Assembly (NCBI RefSeq): GCF_022179085.1
Contig: NZ_BPQE01000006.1
Coordinates: forward strand, 30,578 to 94,577
Direction of reading: 5' to 3'
Length of the DNA stretch: 64,000 nucleotides
Origin: Methylobacterium aerolatum
GTDB taxonomy: Bacteria > Pseudomonadota > Alphaproteobacteria > Rhizobiales > Beijerinckiaceae
Positions 8,275 to 16,905 of this stretch are shown one piece after another (positions within the stretch are counted from its first letter, which is position 1; each line of letters begins with the position of its first letter). The notes under the pieces were generated by a model, which saw only the letters and a program-made list of their open reading frames with translations, was not told the DNA's origin and made no database searches. A program made the translations under genes and the position numbers.

Positions 8275-8369
8275 GCAACTTGGAGGCGTTAGCGACCTAT
8301 GGCCGCTTCGGCGAAACCGCCCCCGTGATGTCTTCGGCTGGGTAGGGTCGGGAGCAGGAGGACGGCTCA

Positions 8370-8420
8370 GGGTGGATTGTTGCCATTCCGCTTTCGGGCG
8401 CAGCCTCGAAGAATGCGGAC
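8370..8420. repeat. Short interspersed repeat, copy 2 (upstream of exporter gene)
   Basis: Partner of 7364-7413 in direct orientation, with the same GGGTGGATT start, TTCCGCTT core and GCGGAC end; the middle differs. It lies next to the response-regulator relic. No target duplication could be made out. Confidence 0.45.
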
Positions 8421-8437
8421 GCTTGGCGACTGGACGA

Positions 8438-8640
8438 CTAAGTCGCCATCTGAGCGGCGATGTCGTGAAGGGCCTTTACGATGTCGTCCGGCGGGTACGC
8501 TTGGCGAAGGACGGGCCGTTCTCGGTCAGGTCCTCCTTCGTCACCTTCCGCCGCCCAGAGGTGACCGTGATCGACGCCGGCGGCCAGCGTTCGCGGACGG
8601 CGTGGGCCAGCTTCTCGTCCACGGGCTCACATTGTTGACG
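8438..8640 (-). pseudogene. Response-regulator receiver domain, frameshifted relic
   Basis: Reading the minus strand, one frame gives KLAHAVRERWPPASITVTSG followed by RKVTKEDLTENGPSFAK, the second half of a CheY-like receiver domain of a type common in this group. At about 8503 the frame must shift by one base, after which YPPDDIVKALHDIAAQMAT and a stop (8438-8440) complete the usual C-terminus. Upstream of ~8640 homology stops and the phosphorylated-aspartate half is missing or scrambled. It is therefore a truncated and frameshifted remnant. Confidence 0.7.
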
Positions 8641-8944
8641 ATCGACCGTGCGGCTAACCCTCCGGTGATCGAGGGGCTGTCGGCCCGCGTGACCGAGCGC
8701 CTTGTCACCGGCCTAATGCCGAATGAAATGCCATTGGAAAGGCGTGCTAGCAGCCTGAGCTTGCACGCAGGACCAGGGCCCCTTTGTAGGGGCCAAATCG
8801 TTTGGCGCCAAGTGCACACCGTGGAGCATCTCCATCAAGGCAGCCCGACCGGAAGGGTATCTCAAAGGATTTGCAAATCGATCAAGCGCACTTTGAGGCG
8901 TCAGCCTATCGACCCGGATTGCATCTCGGTCTCGCCGCGCTTCA
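8641..8944. other. Intergenic stretch without recognisable gene
   Basis: About 300 bases. A GC-rich inverted repeat (GGCCCC/GGGGCC around 8777-8794) and a TTGGCGCCAA palindrome near 8800 are visible. There is no T-run typical of a terminator. No gene was recognised. Confidence 0.4.
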
Positions 8945-9985
8945 TCAATCAATGGCGAGCCCTGCCGCGAGGGCGTCGCGAATGCGCTGTCCATAGGCGG
9001 CGGCGACGGGAGATCGACGTCTCCGATCGAAACCGTGGTACGCACCCTCGACGATTTCCAACTCGCACGGCGTTCCGGCGAGCCGTAGGCGACGAGCATA
9101 GTCCAAGTCTTCCGCGTAAAAGAGATCGAGCGTGCCGACGCCGATCCACGTCGGAGGTAATCCCTTCAGATCTTCACGGCGCGCTGGCGCCGCATAGGGA
9201 TGAGCCCAATCCTCGACTGGGAGATGGCCGAGATAGGCAGACCACGCGTACCGATTGGATTCCTCGGTCCAGACGATCTGGCCGCGTCCGGCCGGGGCAG
9301 ATTTGAGGGTCGTACGGTCGTCCAGCATCGGGCAGCTCAACAGTTGAAAGGCGGGCATCTGTCCGCCTTCATCGAGCAGGCGCAGGCACAGTGCGGCCGT
9401 GAGACCACCGCCTGCGCTCTCTCCCGCGACTGCGATCCGGCGCGCATCGATGCCCAGTTCGTCGGCGGATGTCACAAGCCATCCCCACGCCGCATGAAGA
9501 TCGTTCAAAGCCGCTGGAAACGGATGCTCGGGCGCTAATCTGTATTCGGCGCTGACGACGACGATGCCGAGATCGCGGGCATAGGCCGAAACGAACGCGT
9601 GGTAGTTCCGAGCAGATCCTATGATCATGCCACCGCCATGAGTGTACAACATCGCAGGGCCGGACGGTTTTATGCTCGCCGGGCGATACACGTAGACTTT
9701 GGTCGTCACGCCCTTGACGGTCACGCGATGCGTCTCGACGGTCACGCCGTCAACGCAGGCCGTCGCGAAATCGGCCATGCGGGCGAGCCTCAGCAGGATT
9801 GGGCCAAACGAGGGCGTCCGGAGGCGCAGCAGGGTGGAGCGGAGCGTCGGATCAATGCGATCGAAGCCCCGCGTGCGACGCGCATAGAGCCAAATCAACG
9901 CCACACCAGCAAGCATCCACTTCAGGCGTTGCCAGAGGCCCGAGGCAGCGGAGCCGCCCGTTGATCTTCGCCGAGGCCGCGTCAT
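8945..9985 (-). CDS. Alpha/beta hydrolase, hormone-sensitive-lipase type esterase
   Basis: A 346-residue serine hydrolase. The oxyanion motif HGGG (YTHGGGMIIG, ~115) and nucleophile GESAGG (~193) place it in the HSL-type esterase/lipase family. The catalytic Asp is likely in LDLFYAEDLDYARRL and the His in EGAYHGFDRR near the C-terminus. One N-terminal hydrophobic segment (WMLAGVALIWLYA, ~23-35) suggests an anchor. Its ATG overlaps the stop of the rhamnosidase relic upstream. The substrate is unknown, probably a short-chain ester. Confidence 0.88.
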   Translation of the reverse strand: MTRPRRRSTGGSAASGLWQRLKWMLAGVALIWLYARRTRGFDRIDPTLRSTLLRLRTPSFGPILLRLARMADFATACVDGVTVETHRVTVKGVTTKVYVYRPASIKPSGPAMLYTHGGGMIIGSARNYHAFVSAYARDLGIVVVSAEYRLAPEHPFPAALNDLHAAWGWLVTSADELGIDARRIAVAGESAGGGLTAALCLRLLDEGGQMPAFQLLSCPMLDDRTTLKSAPAGRGQIVWTEESNRYAWSAYLGHLPVEDWAHPYAAPARREDLKGLPPTWIGVGTLDLFYAEDLDYARRLRLAGTPCELEIVEGAYHGFDRRRRSPVAAAYGQRIRDALAAGLAID

Positions 9986-10528
9986 GCGTTGCTCCCTGAG
10001 ACCGATCCGGTGAAGCGGTAGCAGCCAGCCTCGACCTCGTGGCGGCCGTCGAACAGGATTTCCGCCGTGGTGCCCGGGGGGACCTCCACTAACAATGTGA
10101 CTTGATCGCCCCGTCGCTGGTTATGTGACATGTAGGCTCGGCCGCAGCGCGTGTAGCCGGGCCAAGTCTCCCAGGTCGTCGTCGCGCCCTATTCGACTTG
10201 ATGGAGTAACGACGGCGTGGTCGTCTGCATCACGACACGATAGGCGGTCTCGGCATAGCCATGCGCGTCCAGTGAAGGCAGGAGCAGGGATGTGCTCAGG
10301 AAACCCGTCGCGAGATGGTGATCCGCCTCCACGACGAGTTGCGCCAGCCGTTCGGCGGCCGCAGGCCGTTCGTGCGCAGGAGGGAGCTCGAACGCGAGGG
10401 CTCTGATGTAATCCTCATGTCGGTCCTGACCGATGAGGCCGTCCTCCCGCACGAAGGCAGCCCGCCACGCCTCGCGAACCCGGCGAACCAGGGCTTCGTA
10501 GGTGCCGGCCTCCCGCTCGCGCCCTCCC
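9982..10528 (-). pseudogene. Alpha-L-rhamnosidase, C-terminal relic
   Basis: The minus strand encodes HLATGFLSTSLLLPSLDAHG and AETAYRVVMQTTTPSLLHQV, then an in-frame TAG near 10195, then GATTTWETW and a C-terminal beta-sandwich piece (VPPGTTAEILF, GCYRFTGSVSG). Order and spacing match the end of the (alpha/alpha)6 catalytic barrel and following domain of family-78 alpha-L-rhamnosidases. The N-terminal two thirds are absent: similarity stops at the left end of the IS5-type element. The final TGA overlaps the ATG of the esterase. Confidence 0.72.
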
Positions 10529-11106
10529 GTCCGGACTCATAACCAGTAGCTGACGGTGGCGGCGGGCAGGCGTTCGCGCAGCAGCGCGCCGGCCTTGCAG
10601 TCTGCGGCCTGCCCGCCGGTCAGCAGGAAGGCGAGCGGGGGGCAGAAGCGGTCGGTGAGGGCGTGGATCATGGTCGTGCGCCGGCCCCGGGAGCGCCGAT
10701 GGATTGGCTCCGCTCTCCCCTGCCCCCTGCGGTGCAGCGGTGGGCGTTCACGGCGGCGGAGTCGATCAGCACCTGAGAGGGCGGCCCGCCAGCTCGGGCC
10801 AGCGTCTCGAACAGTCCGACCCAGATCCCCTTGGCCGCCCAGCGCACGAAGCGATTGGAGAGGGTCTTCTTCGACCCGTAGATCTCGCGCGGCGCATCCG
10901 TCCAGCGCCCTCCGGATTTCAGCACGTGGACGATGCCGCTGAGCACGCGCAGGTCGCCCACGCGCTGCTTGCCCCGCGTGTCATTCGGCAGAAGCGGTGC
11001 GATCTTCGCGAACTGCTCATCCGTCAGCCAGAAATGGTCCATCGGCCCCTCCGTAGCAGCCGTGAGTCACTCCCGAGCCGTTCGCGCTACCAATATGGAT
11101 CCGGGC
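10529..11106 (-). mobile_element. IS5-type insertion sequence, internally deleted
   Basis: A ~580-bp element. Imperfect terminal repeats can be read as GTCCGGACTCATA at the left end and GCCCGGATCCATA (reverse complement) at the right, 10 of 13 identical. A full IS5-family element of this type is ~0.8-0.9 kb, so about 0.3 kb is missing, in agreement with the transposase deletion. Element ends are tentative because no clear target duplication is visible. Confidence 0.55.
10537..11042 (-). pseudogene. IS5-family transposase, frameshifted and internally deleted
   Basis: The N-terminal half begins MDHFWLTDEQFAKIAPLLPN and continues through GGRWTDAPREIYG, a classic IS5-group start. After VNAHRCTAGG the first frame leaves homology. 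The continuation in a second frame includes AFLLTGGQAADCKAGALL and then jumps directly to the family's C-terminal ending AATVSYWL, with the stop at 10537-10539. The section normally containing the central Asp and the catalytic Glu is lost, so it cannot be active. Confidence 0.8.
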
Positions 11107-11107
11107 G

Positions 11108-11213
11108 CTAGTGCAGTGACGCCCTCACTTCGTTCATGCGAGCCTGCACTCGCTCATTGTTTTTGCATCAATTTTTCCAGTCTCGGCTGACACCTCCGAC
11201 TGGATCGATGCAC
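11108..11213. repeat. ~108-bp MITE-like element, copy A (inverted relative to copy B)
   Basis: This segment is nearly identical to the reverse complement of 29904-30012; only a few mismatches were found by eye. It begins CTAGTGCA, as does the complementary strand of copy B, but its other end reads TGCACAAG rather than TGCACTAG. An internal hairpin (GCGAG/CTCGC) is conserved. It abuts the right end of the IS5-type relic. Confidence 0.8.
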
Positions 11214-11413
11214 AAGTGACTCTGGAAGCGGCGGCGAAGATCGCGGGGCCGACGAGGTAGCCGAGACCCAGCGTCACGGTCAGCTGGTATCACATCCCTG
11301 CGCGCGGGAGCGGCGGGCTTGAATGATCGATGCATCCCGGCTGCCTCCACGGTGGCGGCTCAAGGGAATGTGAGCGGGGGCGGCACTGGTCTGCATTGCC
11401 GGCAAGACCACGG

Positions 11414-11701
11414 TCAGGGATAGGCGTGATGCCGCGCGCGTTCGAGCTGTCGCTCGCACGCGGTGTCGAAAAGAGGACAGGGCGGAGCCTCGTCGTAGGG
11501 CTCCGTGAGCATCGGCTGGCCGCCGATGTCGCCGAGCGAATGCGCCTGCGAATAGCGCGATCTCGGATCGAAGTAGGGATCGCTCGTGTAGCTATTCATG
11601 AACGCACCGCCCGCCGGCTGTTCGTTGCGGGCCATTGCTGGAAGCGGCCATGGCAGCGTGATCGCTGTAAGAGCCAGCTTGAATATGCGGCCTGGTCTCA
11701 T
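11414..11701 (-). CDS. Small secreted protein, unknown function
   Basis: A 95-residue product with a signal peptide (KLALTAITLPWPLPAMA, cleavage before RNEQ). The start at 11701 is preceded by a GGAGG site. The mature part is polar and rich in Pro, Asp, Ser and Tyr (NSYTSDPYFDPRSRYSQ), with two cysteines near the end (APPCPLFDTACE). No known domain is recognised. It is divergent from the RND pump operon across an AT-rich promoter region, so co-regulation is possible. Confidence 0.6.
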   Translation of the reverse strand: MRPGRIFKLALTAITLPWPLPAMARNEQPAGGAFMNSYTSDPYFDPRSRYSQAHSLGDIGGQPMLTEPYDEAPPCPLFDTACERQLERARHHAYP

Positions 11702-12105
11702 CGCAGCCTCCGAACACCAACGCCACCCCCGGTGGCTGTGAAGAGGAATGCTTGCGAACAACGCTGGATCGATCAATAATAATAAAGTTCAATCGATAAA
11801 ATAAATATACATTCCAAATTTTATTTCAAACCGAATAATCTCGGTCGCGGCGAGAGTGCAGCCTTCACGCGCTTGAAAAAAATTCGGCAAAGGCAGCATG
11901 CAAGTTCGAAATTAGAATTTTGCTTTAAAAATAATTTTTAAAAAACAATCGCGAATTCATTCGAACAAATCAGCCTTTGAGGCTATATGATCTCTGTAAT
12001 AGATCTTTATTGCGAAAATCACTCAAATCACATCTTCTCTGCTTTGAGACGGCGCGAGTGACGCGCCGGATCCGAGAGGGGATGCTCAGGATGCGCGATT
12101 GACCG
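11702..12105. promoter_or_regulatory. AT-rich divergent intergenic region before RND operon
   Basis: About 400 bases between the small secreted gene and the RND permease, much richer in A and T than the genes (especially 11770-12040, with runs such as AATAATAATAAAG and TTAAAAATAATTTTTA). It should hold the promoter(s) for both directions. The pump regulator is encoded in the downstream operon and may bind here. No confident operator could be named. Confidence 0.5.
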
Positions 12106-15100
12106 ATGAATCTCGTCCGGTTCGCCCTGAAATTCCGAAAGAGCTTCTATGTCCTTGCGATCCTCATGGGTCTGGCGGGCTTCGGAGCCATCACCGTGGC
12201 GCCCAAGGACGTACTACCCTCGGTTGATATTCCCGTCGTCGTCGTCGTGTGGACCTATAGCGGTCTCGACGCGACCGACATGGTACAGCGGATTACGAAC
12301 TACAGCGAGTTCTCGCTGTCCAGTAACGTCAACAACATCAAGCGGATCGAAAGCACCTCGATCCAAGGCACCGTGACGGAGCGGATCTACTTCGATTCCT
12401 CCGTGAGCATCGATCTCGCGATGACGCAGGTCGATTCCGCGATGAATGCCATCCGCTCGCGTATGCCGCCCGGTGTGCAACCGCCGGTGATCATGCGCTT
12501 CTCGGCCTCCTCGGTGCCGGTGATCCAGCTCGCGCTCTCATCGAAGACCCTGCCGCTCACCAAGGTGTTCGATTACGCGCAGTACCGCACCCGTCAGCGC
12601 CTCGCGCAGGTGCCGGGCTCGACCCTGCCCTCGCCCTATGGCGGCGCGCCCAGGCAGGTGATGGTCGATCTCGACCTCGCCAAGCTCCGCGCCGTGGGGA
12701 TGACGCCTCTCGACGTGACCGAGGCGGTGCTCAAGCAGAACCTTGTGGTGCCCTCAGGCCTCGCGAAGATCGGTCGGCAACAGTACACGGTGCGTCTCAA
12801 TTCGAGCCCGCAACTCATCGAGCAGCTGAACCGCATCCCGATCAAAGTGGTGAAGGATCAGCCGGTTCTGCTGCGCGATGTCGCCCATGTCCGCGATGGC
12901 TCGCCGCCGCAGATCAACATCGTCCGCGCCGATGGCCGGCACTCGGTGCTCCTTCAGGTGTTGAAGAACGGGTCCGCCTCGACGCTCGATGTCGTCAACG
13001 CGGTCAAGCGAGCCCTGCCGGATATCCGCGCGGCTTCGCCGAAGGGCATGACGATCGCACCGCTCTTCGACCAATCGGTCTTCGTCTCGGATGCGATCGG
13101 CGATGTCGTCCGCGAGGCGGTGATCGCGGCGGGGCTCACCGGACTCGCGATCCTGCTGTTCCTGGGCTCGTGGCGCTCGACCCTGGTCGTGCTTGTCTCA
13201 ATCCCGCTCTGCATCCTCACGTCGCTCTCGGTACTGGTGGCGCTGGGGCAGACCATCAACGTCATGACGCTCGGCGGCCTCGCACTCGCCGTTGGCATCC
13301 TTGTGGACGATGCCACGGTCGCCATCGAGAACACGTACCGGATGTTCGAGGAGGGCTACCCCTTCAGGCAATCCGTGCTGGAAGGCGTGGCCGGTATCGC
13401 CAAGCCGGCGCTGATCTCGACGCTGGCCATCTGCTCGGCCTTCTCGGCGGTGTTCTTCCTCACCGGCGCCCCGCGGTACCTGTTCGTGCCGCAGGCCGAG
13501 GCGGTCGTCTTCGCGATGCTCGCTTCGTACCTCCTCTCGCGCACGCTGGTGGCAATCCTCATCGACGTCCTCGTCGCGCCGGAATACGCCAAGCATCACG
13601 GCGGCATCGCGGCTGCCCCGATGGCAACGCCTCGCCGACGCTCTGTCCTGTCGCGCCTGCTCGCACCGTTTGCTTGGGTGCTGGGGTTCCCCCTGCGAGG
13701 CGCCCTGGCTTTCCGGAATGCATTCGAGCGCGGCTTCACCCGCTTCCACGCCGGATATGTCGGGGTTCTCGGCGGCGTGATCGGGCATCCCAAACGGGCG
13801 CTCGCTGGCGTGGCCTGCATCCTCGTCTTGACCGCCGGGATCTTCCCCTTCGTCGGACAGGATTATTTCCCGCAAATCGAGTCGAGCCAGATGACGCTTC
13901 ACATCCGCACCCGGCCAGGGCTGCGGATCGAGGAGGCCGAGAAGACCTTCGCACAGGTCGAGGACATCGTCCGCCAAGTTGTTCCTAAGGACGAGCTCGG
14001 TTTGATCCTCGACAATATCGGCCTGCCGGCCTCTAACTACAATTACGCATTCATGGATGCCTCATTCGTCGCGTATAACGATGGTCAGATGCTCATCAAC
14101 CTCAAGGGCGAGCATAAGCCGATCTCATTCTACGAGCGGAAACTGCGGAAGGTGCTGCGGCAGGCATTTCCGTCGGATGTCTTCTATTTTCAACCAGCCG
14201 ACATCATCACGCAGATTTTGAATTTCGGCACCGTCGCGCAGATCGACGTGCAGGTTTCCGGTCGCCACGACGAGAAGGATCTCGCCGTTGCCCGCGACCT
14301 CGTGCGTCGAATCTCGGCCGTGCGCGGCGCAGTGGACGTCCATCTGCATCAGATCGTCGACGCGCCTCAGATGTACGTGAACGTCGATCGTCGTCTCGCT
14401 TCGGAGATGGGGGTGAGCGAACAATCCATCGCCCAGAATCTCAACGTCTCGCTCTCGGGCTCCTTCCAGGTCAGCCCCAATTTCTGGGCGGATCCGAAAT
14501 CCGGCACGCCCTACCAGCTCTGGGTGCAGACGCCGGAATGGCGCAATGCCGACATCTCGCGACTCATGAACACGCCGGTTTCGGTGCACGGCAGCGGCGA
14601 TGGCGAGCCCGGCATTCCGATCCTACTCTCGAACATCGCCACGATGGAGCGGCAGCCGGAGCAGACCGTCATCAACCATGTCAACACGCAGCCGACCTTC
14701 GACATCCTCGCCAACGTGCAGGACGCCGACCTCGGCAGCGTGCGCAACGCGGTCGAGACGATCGTCGCGCAGGTGCAGGCGCAATTGCCCGCGCCCGACA
14801 AGATCCGCGTGCGCGGCCAGATCGAGAGCATGGAGGGCGCCTTCACGCATATCGAGATCGGGCTCGGGATCGCTCTGGTCGCCGTCTATCTGCTGCTCGT
14901 CCTCAATTACCAGACCTGGGTCGATCCCTTCGTGGTCATCGCCGCGCTGCCGCTGGCCTTCTGCGGCATCGTGATGAGCCTGTTCCTCACCAGTACCGCC
15001 TTTTCGATCCCGGCGCTGTTCGGAGCGATCATGTCGGTGGGCGTGGCGAGCGCGAACTCGATCCTGCTCGTCACCTTCGCGAAGGAGCACCGGGAGGCCA

Positions 15101-15357
15101 CCGGTTGCTCGGCCGTCGAAGCCGCGCTGATGGCCGGCAACACCCGCCTGCGCCCGGTGCTGATGACGGCCTCGGCGATGTTTCTGGGTCTGATCCCGAT
15201 GGCAATCGGCTCCGGCGAGGGCTCCGAGCAGAACGCCGCCCTGGCCCGCGCCGTCATGGGCGGCATCGGCATGGGTACGCTCTCGACCCTGCTCTTCGTG
15301 CCGCTTCTCTACACCCTTCTCCGTAGCAACCCGATCAAGCCCCTCGAGGATTATTGA
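12106..15357 (+). CDS. RND efflux transporter permease (HAE1/AcrB-type family)
   Basis: Inner-membrane proton-driven pump of 1083 residues, within the usual range. TM1 is at ~13-31 and is followed by a porter domain; the TM2-6 block starts near 345. The proton-relay motif VGILVDDATVAIEN has the paired Asp in TM4. A second porter half and a TM8-12 block follow (GIALVAVYLLLVLNYQTW, then FGAIMSVGVASANSILLV). A basic cytoplasmic linker lies at ~505-530 (TPRRRSVLSRLL). It is the first gene of the operon, with the adaptor second, the reverse of the common order. Substrates cannot be predicted. Confidence 0.93.
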   Translation: MNLVRFALKFRKSFYVLAILMGLAGFGAITVAPKDVLPSVDIPVVVVVWTYSGLDATDMVQRITNYSEFSLSSNVNNIKRIESTSIQGTVTERIYFDSSVSIDLAMTQVDSAMNAIRSRMPPGVQPPVIMRFSASSVPVIQLALSSKTLPLTKVFDYAQYRTRQRLAQVPGSTLPSPYGGAPRQVMVDLDLAKLRAVGMTPLDVTEAVLKQNLVVPSGLAKIGRQQYTVRLNSSPQLIEQLNRIPIKVVKDQPVLLRDVAHVRDGSPPQINIVRADGRHSVLLQVLKNGSASTLDVVNAVKRALPDIRAASPKGMTIAPLFDQSVFVSDAIGDVVREAVIAAGLTGLAILLFLGSWRSTLVVLVSIPLCILTSLSVLVALGQTINVMTLGGLALAVGILVDDATVAIENTYRMFEEGYPFRQSVLEGVAGIAKPALISTLAICSAFSAVFFLTGAPRYLFVPQAEAVVFAMLASYLLSRTLVAILIDVLVAPEYAKHHGGIAAAPMATPRRRSVLSRLLAPFAWVLGFPLRGALAFRNAFERGFTRFHAGYVGVLGGVIGHPKRALAGVACILVLTAGIFPFVGQDYFPQIESSQMTLHIRTRPGLRIEEAEKTFAQVEDIVRQVVPKDELGLILDNIGLPASNYNYAFMDASFVAYNDGQMLINLKGEHKPISFYERKLRKVLRQAFPSDVFYFQPADIITQILNFGTVAQIDVQVSGRHDEKDLAVARDLVRRISAVRGAVDVHLHQIVDAPQMYVNVDRRLASEMGVSEQSIAQNLNVSLSGSFQVSPNFWADPKSGTPYQLWVQTPEWRNADISRLMNTPVSVHGSGDGEPGIPILLSNIATMERQPEQTVINHVNTQPTFDILANVQDADLGSVRNAVETIVAQVQAQLPAPDKIRVRGQIESMEGAFTHIEIGLGIALVAVYLLLVLNYQTWVDPFVVIAALPLAFCGIVMSLFLTSTAFSIPALFGAIMSVGVASANSILLVTFAKEHREATGCSAVEAALMAGNTRLRPVLMTASAMFLGLIPMAIGSGEGSEQNAALARAVMGGIGMGTLSTLLFVPLLYTLLRSNPIKPLEDY

Positions 15358-16742
15358 TGAGCCTGCTCACGCACCCCCACGACGCCGCAAGCGACGCCGC
15401 GGAGCGGGCTCACGCCCATGCCGTCGAGATCGATCCGCTTCGCCACGACACCGCCGGTGAAGCCCTCAGCCACGCGCGCCTGCCGCCGCCGCGCAAACGT
15501 CCGGTGCTCGTGGCGATCCTGGCACTCGGCAGCGCGCTGGGCCTGGGCGGCTGGCACCATTGGCAGACCTACCGCACGTCGGTGGAGACGCAGGAAGACG
15601 CGGTGAGCTTCGTCCCCACGGTCCGAACGGTGCCGGCTTCCGAGGACGACGCACCGATGAGCCTGACCCTGCCGGGTCAGACCCAGGCCTTCGACCATGC
15701 CGACATCTTCGCGCGGGCCACCGGCTACATTTCGGAGCGCAAGGTCGATATCGGCTCGCGGGTCAAGAAGGGCGATCTGCTAATTCGGATCGCCGCGCCC
15801 GATCTCGATCAGCAGAAGCGCCAAGCCGAGGCGCAACTCGGCCAGCTCGAAGCCCAACTCTCCGTCGCGCAGGCCGACGTGGAGCAGGCCAAGGCCAACG
15901 TCACCCTCGCGAACGTGACCGATGCCCGTACCTCGACGCTGGCGGGGCAGGGCTGGGCCTCGAAGCAGAACGCCGACCAAAGCCGGGCGCAAATGCTCAC
16001 CGCCTCGGCCTCGCTCACGGCCGCCGAAGCCAAGGTGAAGGTGGCGCAGGCCAACATCACCGCACAGCAGGCGACCGTCGATCGCCTGAGGACCCTCACC
16101 ACCTTCGAGAACGTCACGGCACCCTTCGACGGCATCATCGTCGCCCGCATGGTCGACGTCGGCGATCTCGTCCATGCCGATTCCGGCAACGGCACGCCGC
16201 TCTTCTCGATCGACAGCTCGGATGTGCTGCGCGTGTCGGTCCAGGTGCCGCAATCGGCCGCCGTCAGCATCCACGATGGCGTGAGCGCGTCGGTGATGGT
16301 TCCGCAGATGCCCGAGCGCACCTTCAAGGGAACCGTGTCGCGCAGTTCCGTCGCGCTCCGGTCCTCCGTACGCACGCTCGACACCGAAGTCGATGTAGCC
16401 AACCCGGACGGGATCCTGCGACCGGGCCTCTACGTGAACGTCACATTCGACGTGCCGCGGGCGCATCCCTTCGTGACGATCCCCTCGGAAGCCCTGATCT
16501 TCGACGCGGCAGGGACACAGGTCGCCGTCGTCCAGCCCGACGACACGGTGATGCTGCGCCCGATCACGATTGCGCGCGATCTCGGGACGAGATTGGAGCT
16601 TCGCACGGGCCTGAAGGGGGGCGAGACCATCGTTCTCAACCCGCCCGCCGACCTGCGCGACGGCAGCCATGTGGCGCCGAAACCCGAAGGGCGCTCTGAG
16701 GGATCGGTCGCAAAGCTCTCCGTCCAGGCCAGTGCGGAGTGA
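15357..16742 (+). CDS. RND periplasmic adaptor (membrane-fusion protein)
   Basis: A 461-residue membrane-fusion protein linking the RND permease to an outer-membrane channel. It has an N-terminal anchor (VAILALGSALGLGGW), a lipoyl-type half (SRVKKGDLLIRIAAPDLDQQ), a long alpha-helical hairpin (~145-260), the second lipoyl half (NVTAPFDGIIVARMVDVGDL) and a beta-barrel domain. The ATG at 15357 overlaps the permease stop (TGATG). A TTG three bases upstream is less likely. No outer-membrane channel gene follows, so a TolC-type partner must be elsewhere. Confidence 0.92.
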   Translation: MSLLTHPHDAASDAAERAHAHAVEIDPLRHDTAGEALSHARLPPPRKRPVLVAILALGSALGLGGWHHWQTYRTSVETQEDAVSFVPTVRTVPASEDDAPMSLTLPGQTQAFDHADIFARATGYISERKVDIGSRVKKGDLLIRIAAPDLDQQKRQAEAQLGQLEAQLSVAQADVEQAKANVTLANVTDARTSTLAGQGWASKQNADQSRAQMLTASASLTAAEAKVKVAQANITAQQATVDRLRTLTTFENVTAPFDGIIVARMVDVGDLVHADSGNGTPLFSIDSSDVLRVSVQVPQSAAVSIHDGVSASVMVPQMPERTFKGTVSRSSVALRSSVRTLDTEVDVANPDGILRPGLYVNVTFDVPRAHPFVTIPSEALIFDAAGTQVAVVQPDDTVMLRPITIARDLGTRLELRTGLKGGETIVLNPPADLRDGSHVAPKPEGRSEGSVAKLSVQASAE

Positions 16743-16905
16743 CGGGATGCCTCACGACGATCCCTACGCGGCACTCGGCAACGAGACAGTGCACCCGAGC
16801 CAGCCGGACGAACCTCCAATTGACTCAGATCAGGGAGATCATAACTCCGCCGAACCGCAGGGTCGGAGGCCCGCCCGGCGGATACATAATAAAAAGGAAA
16901 AACGG

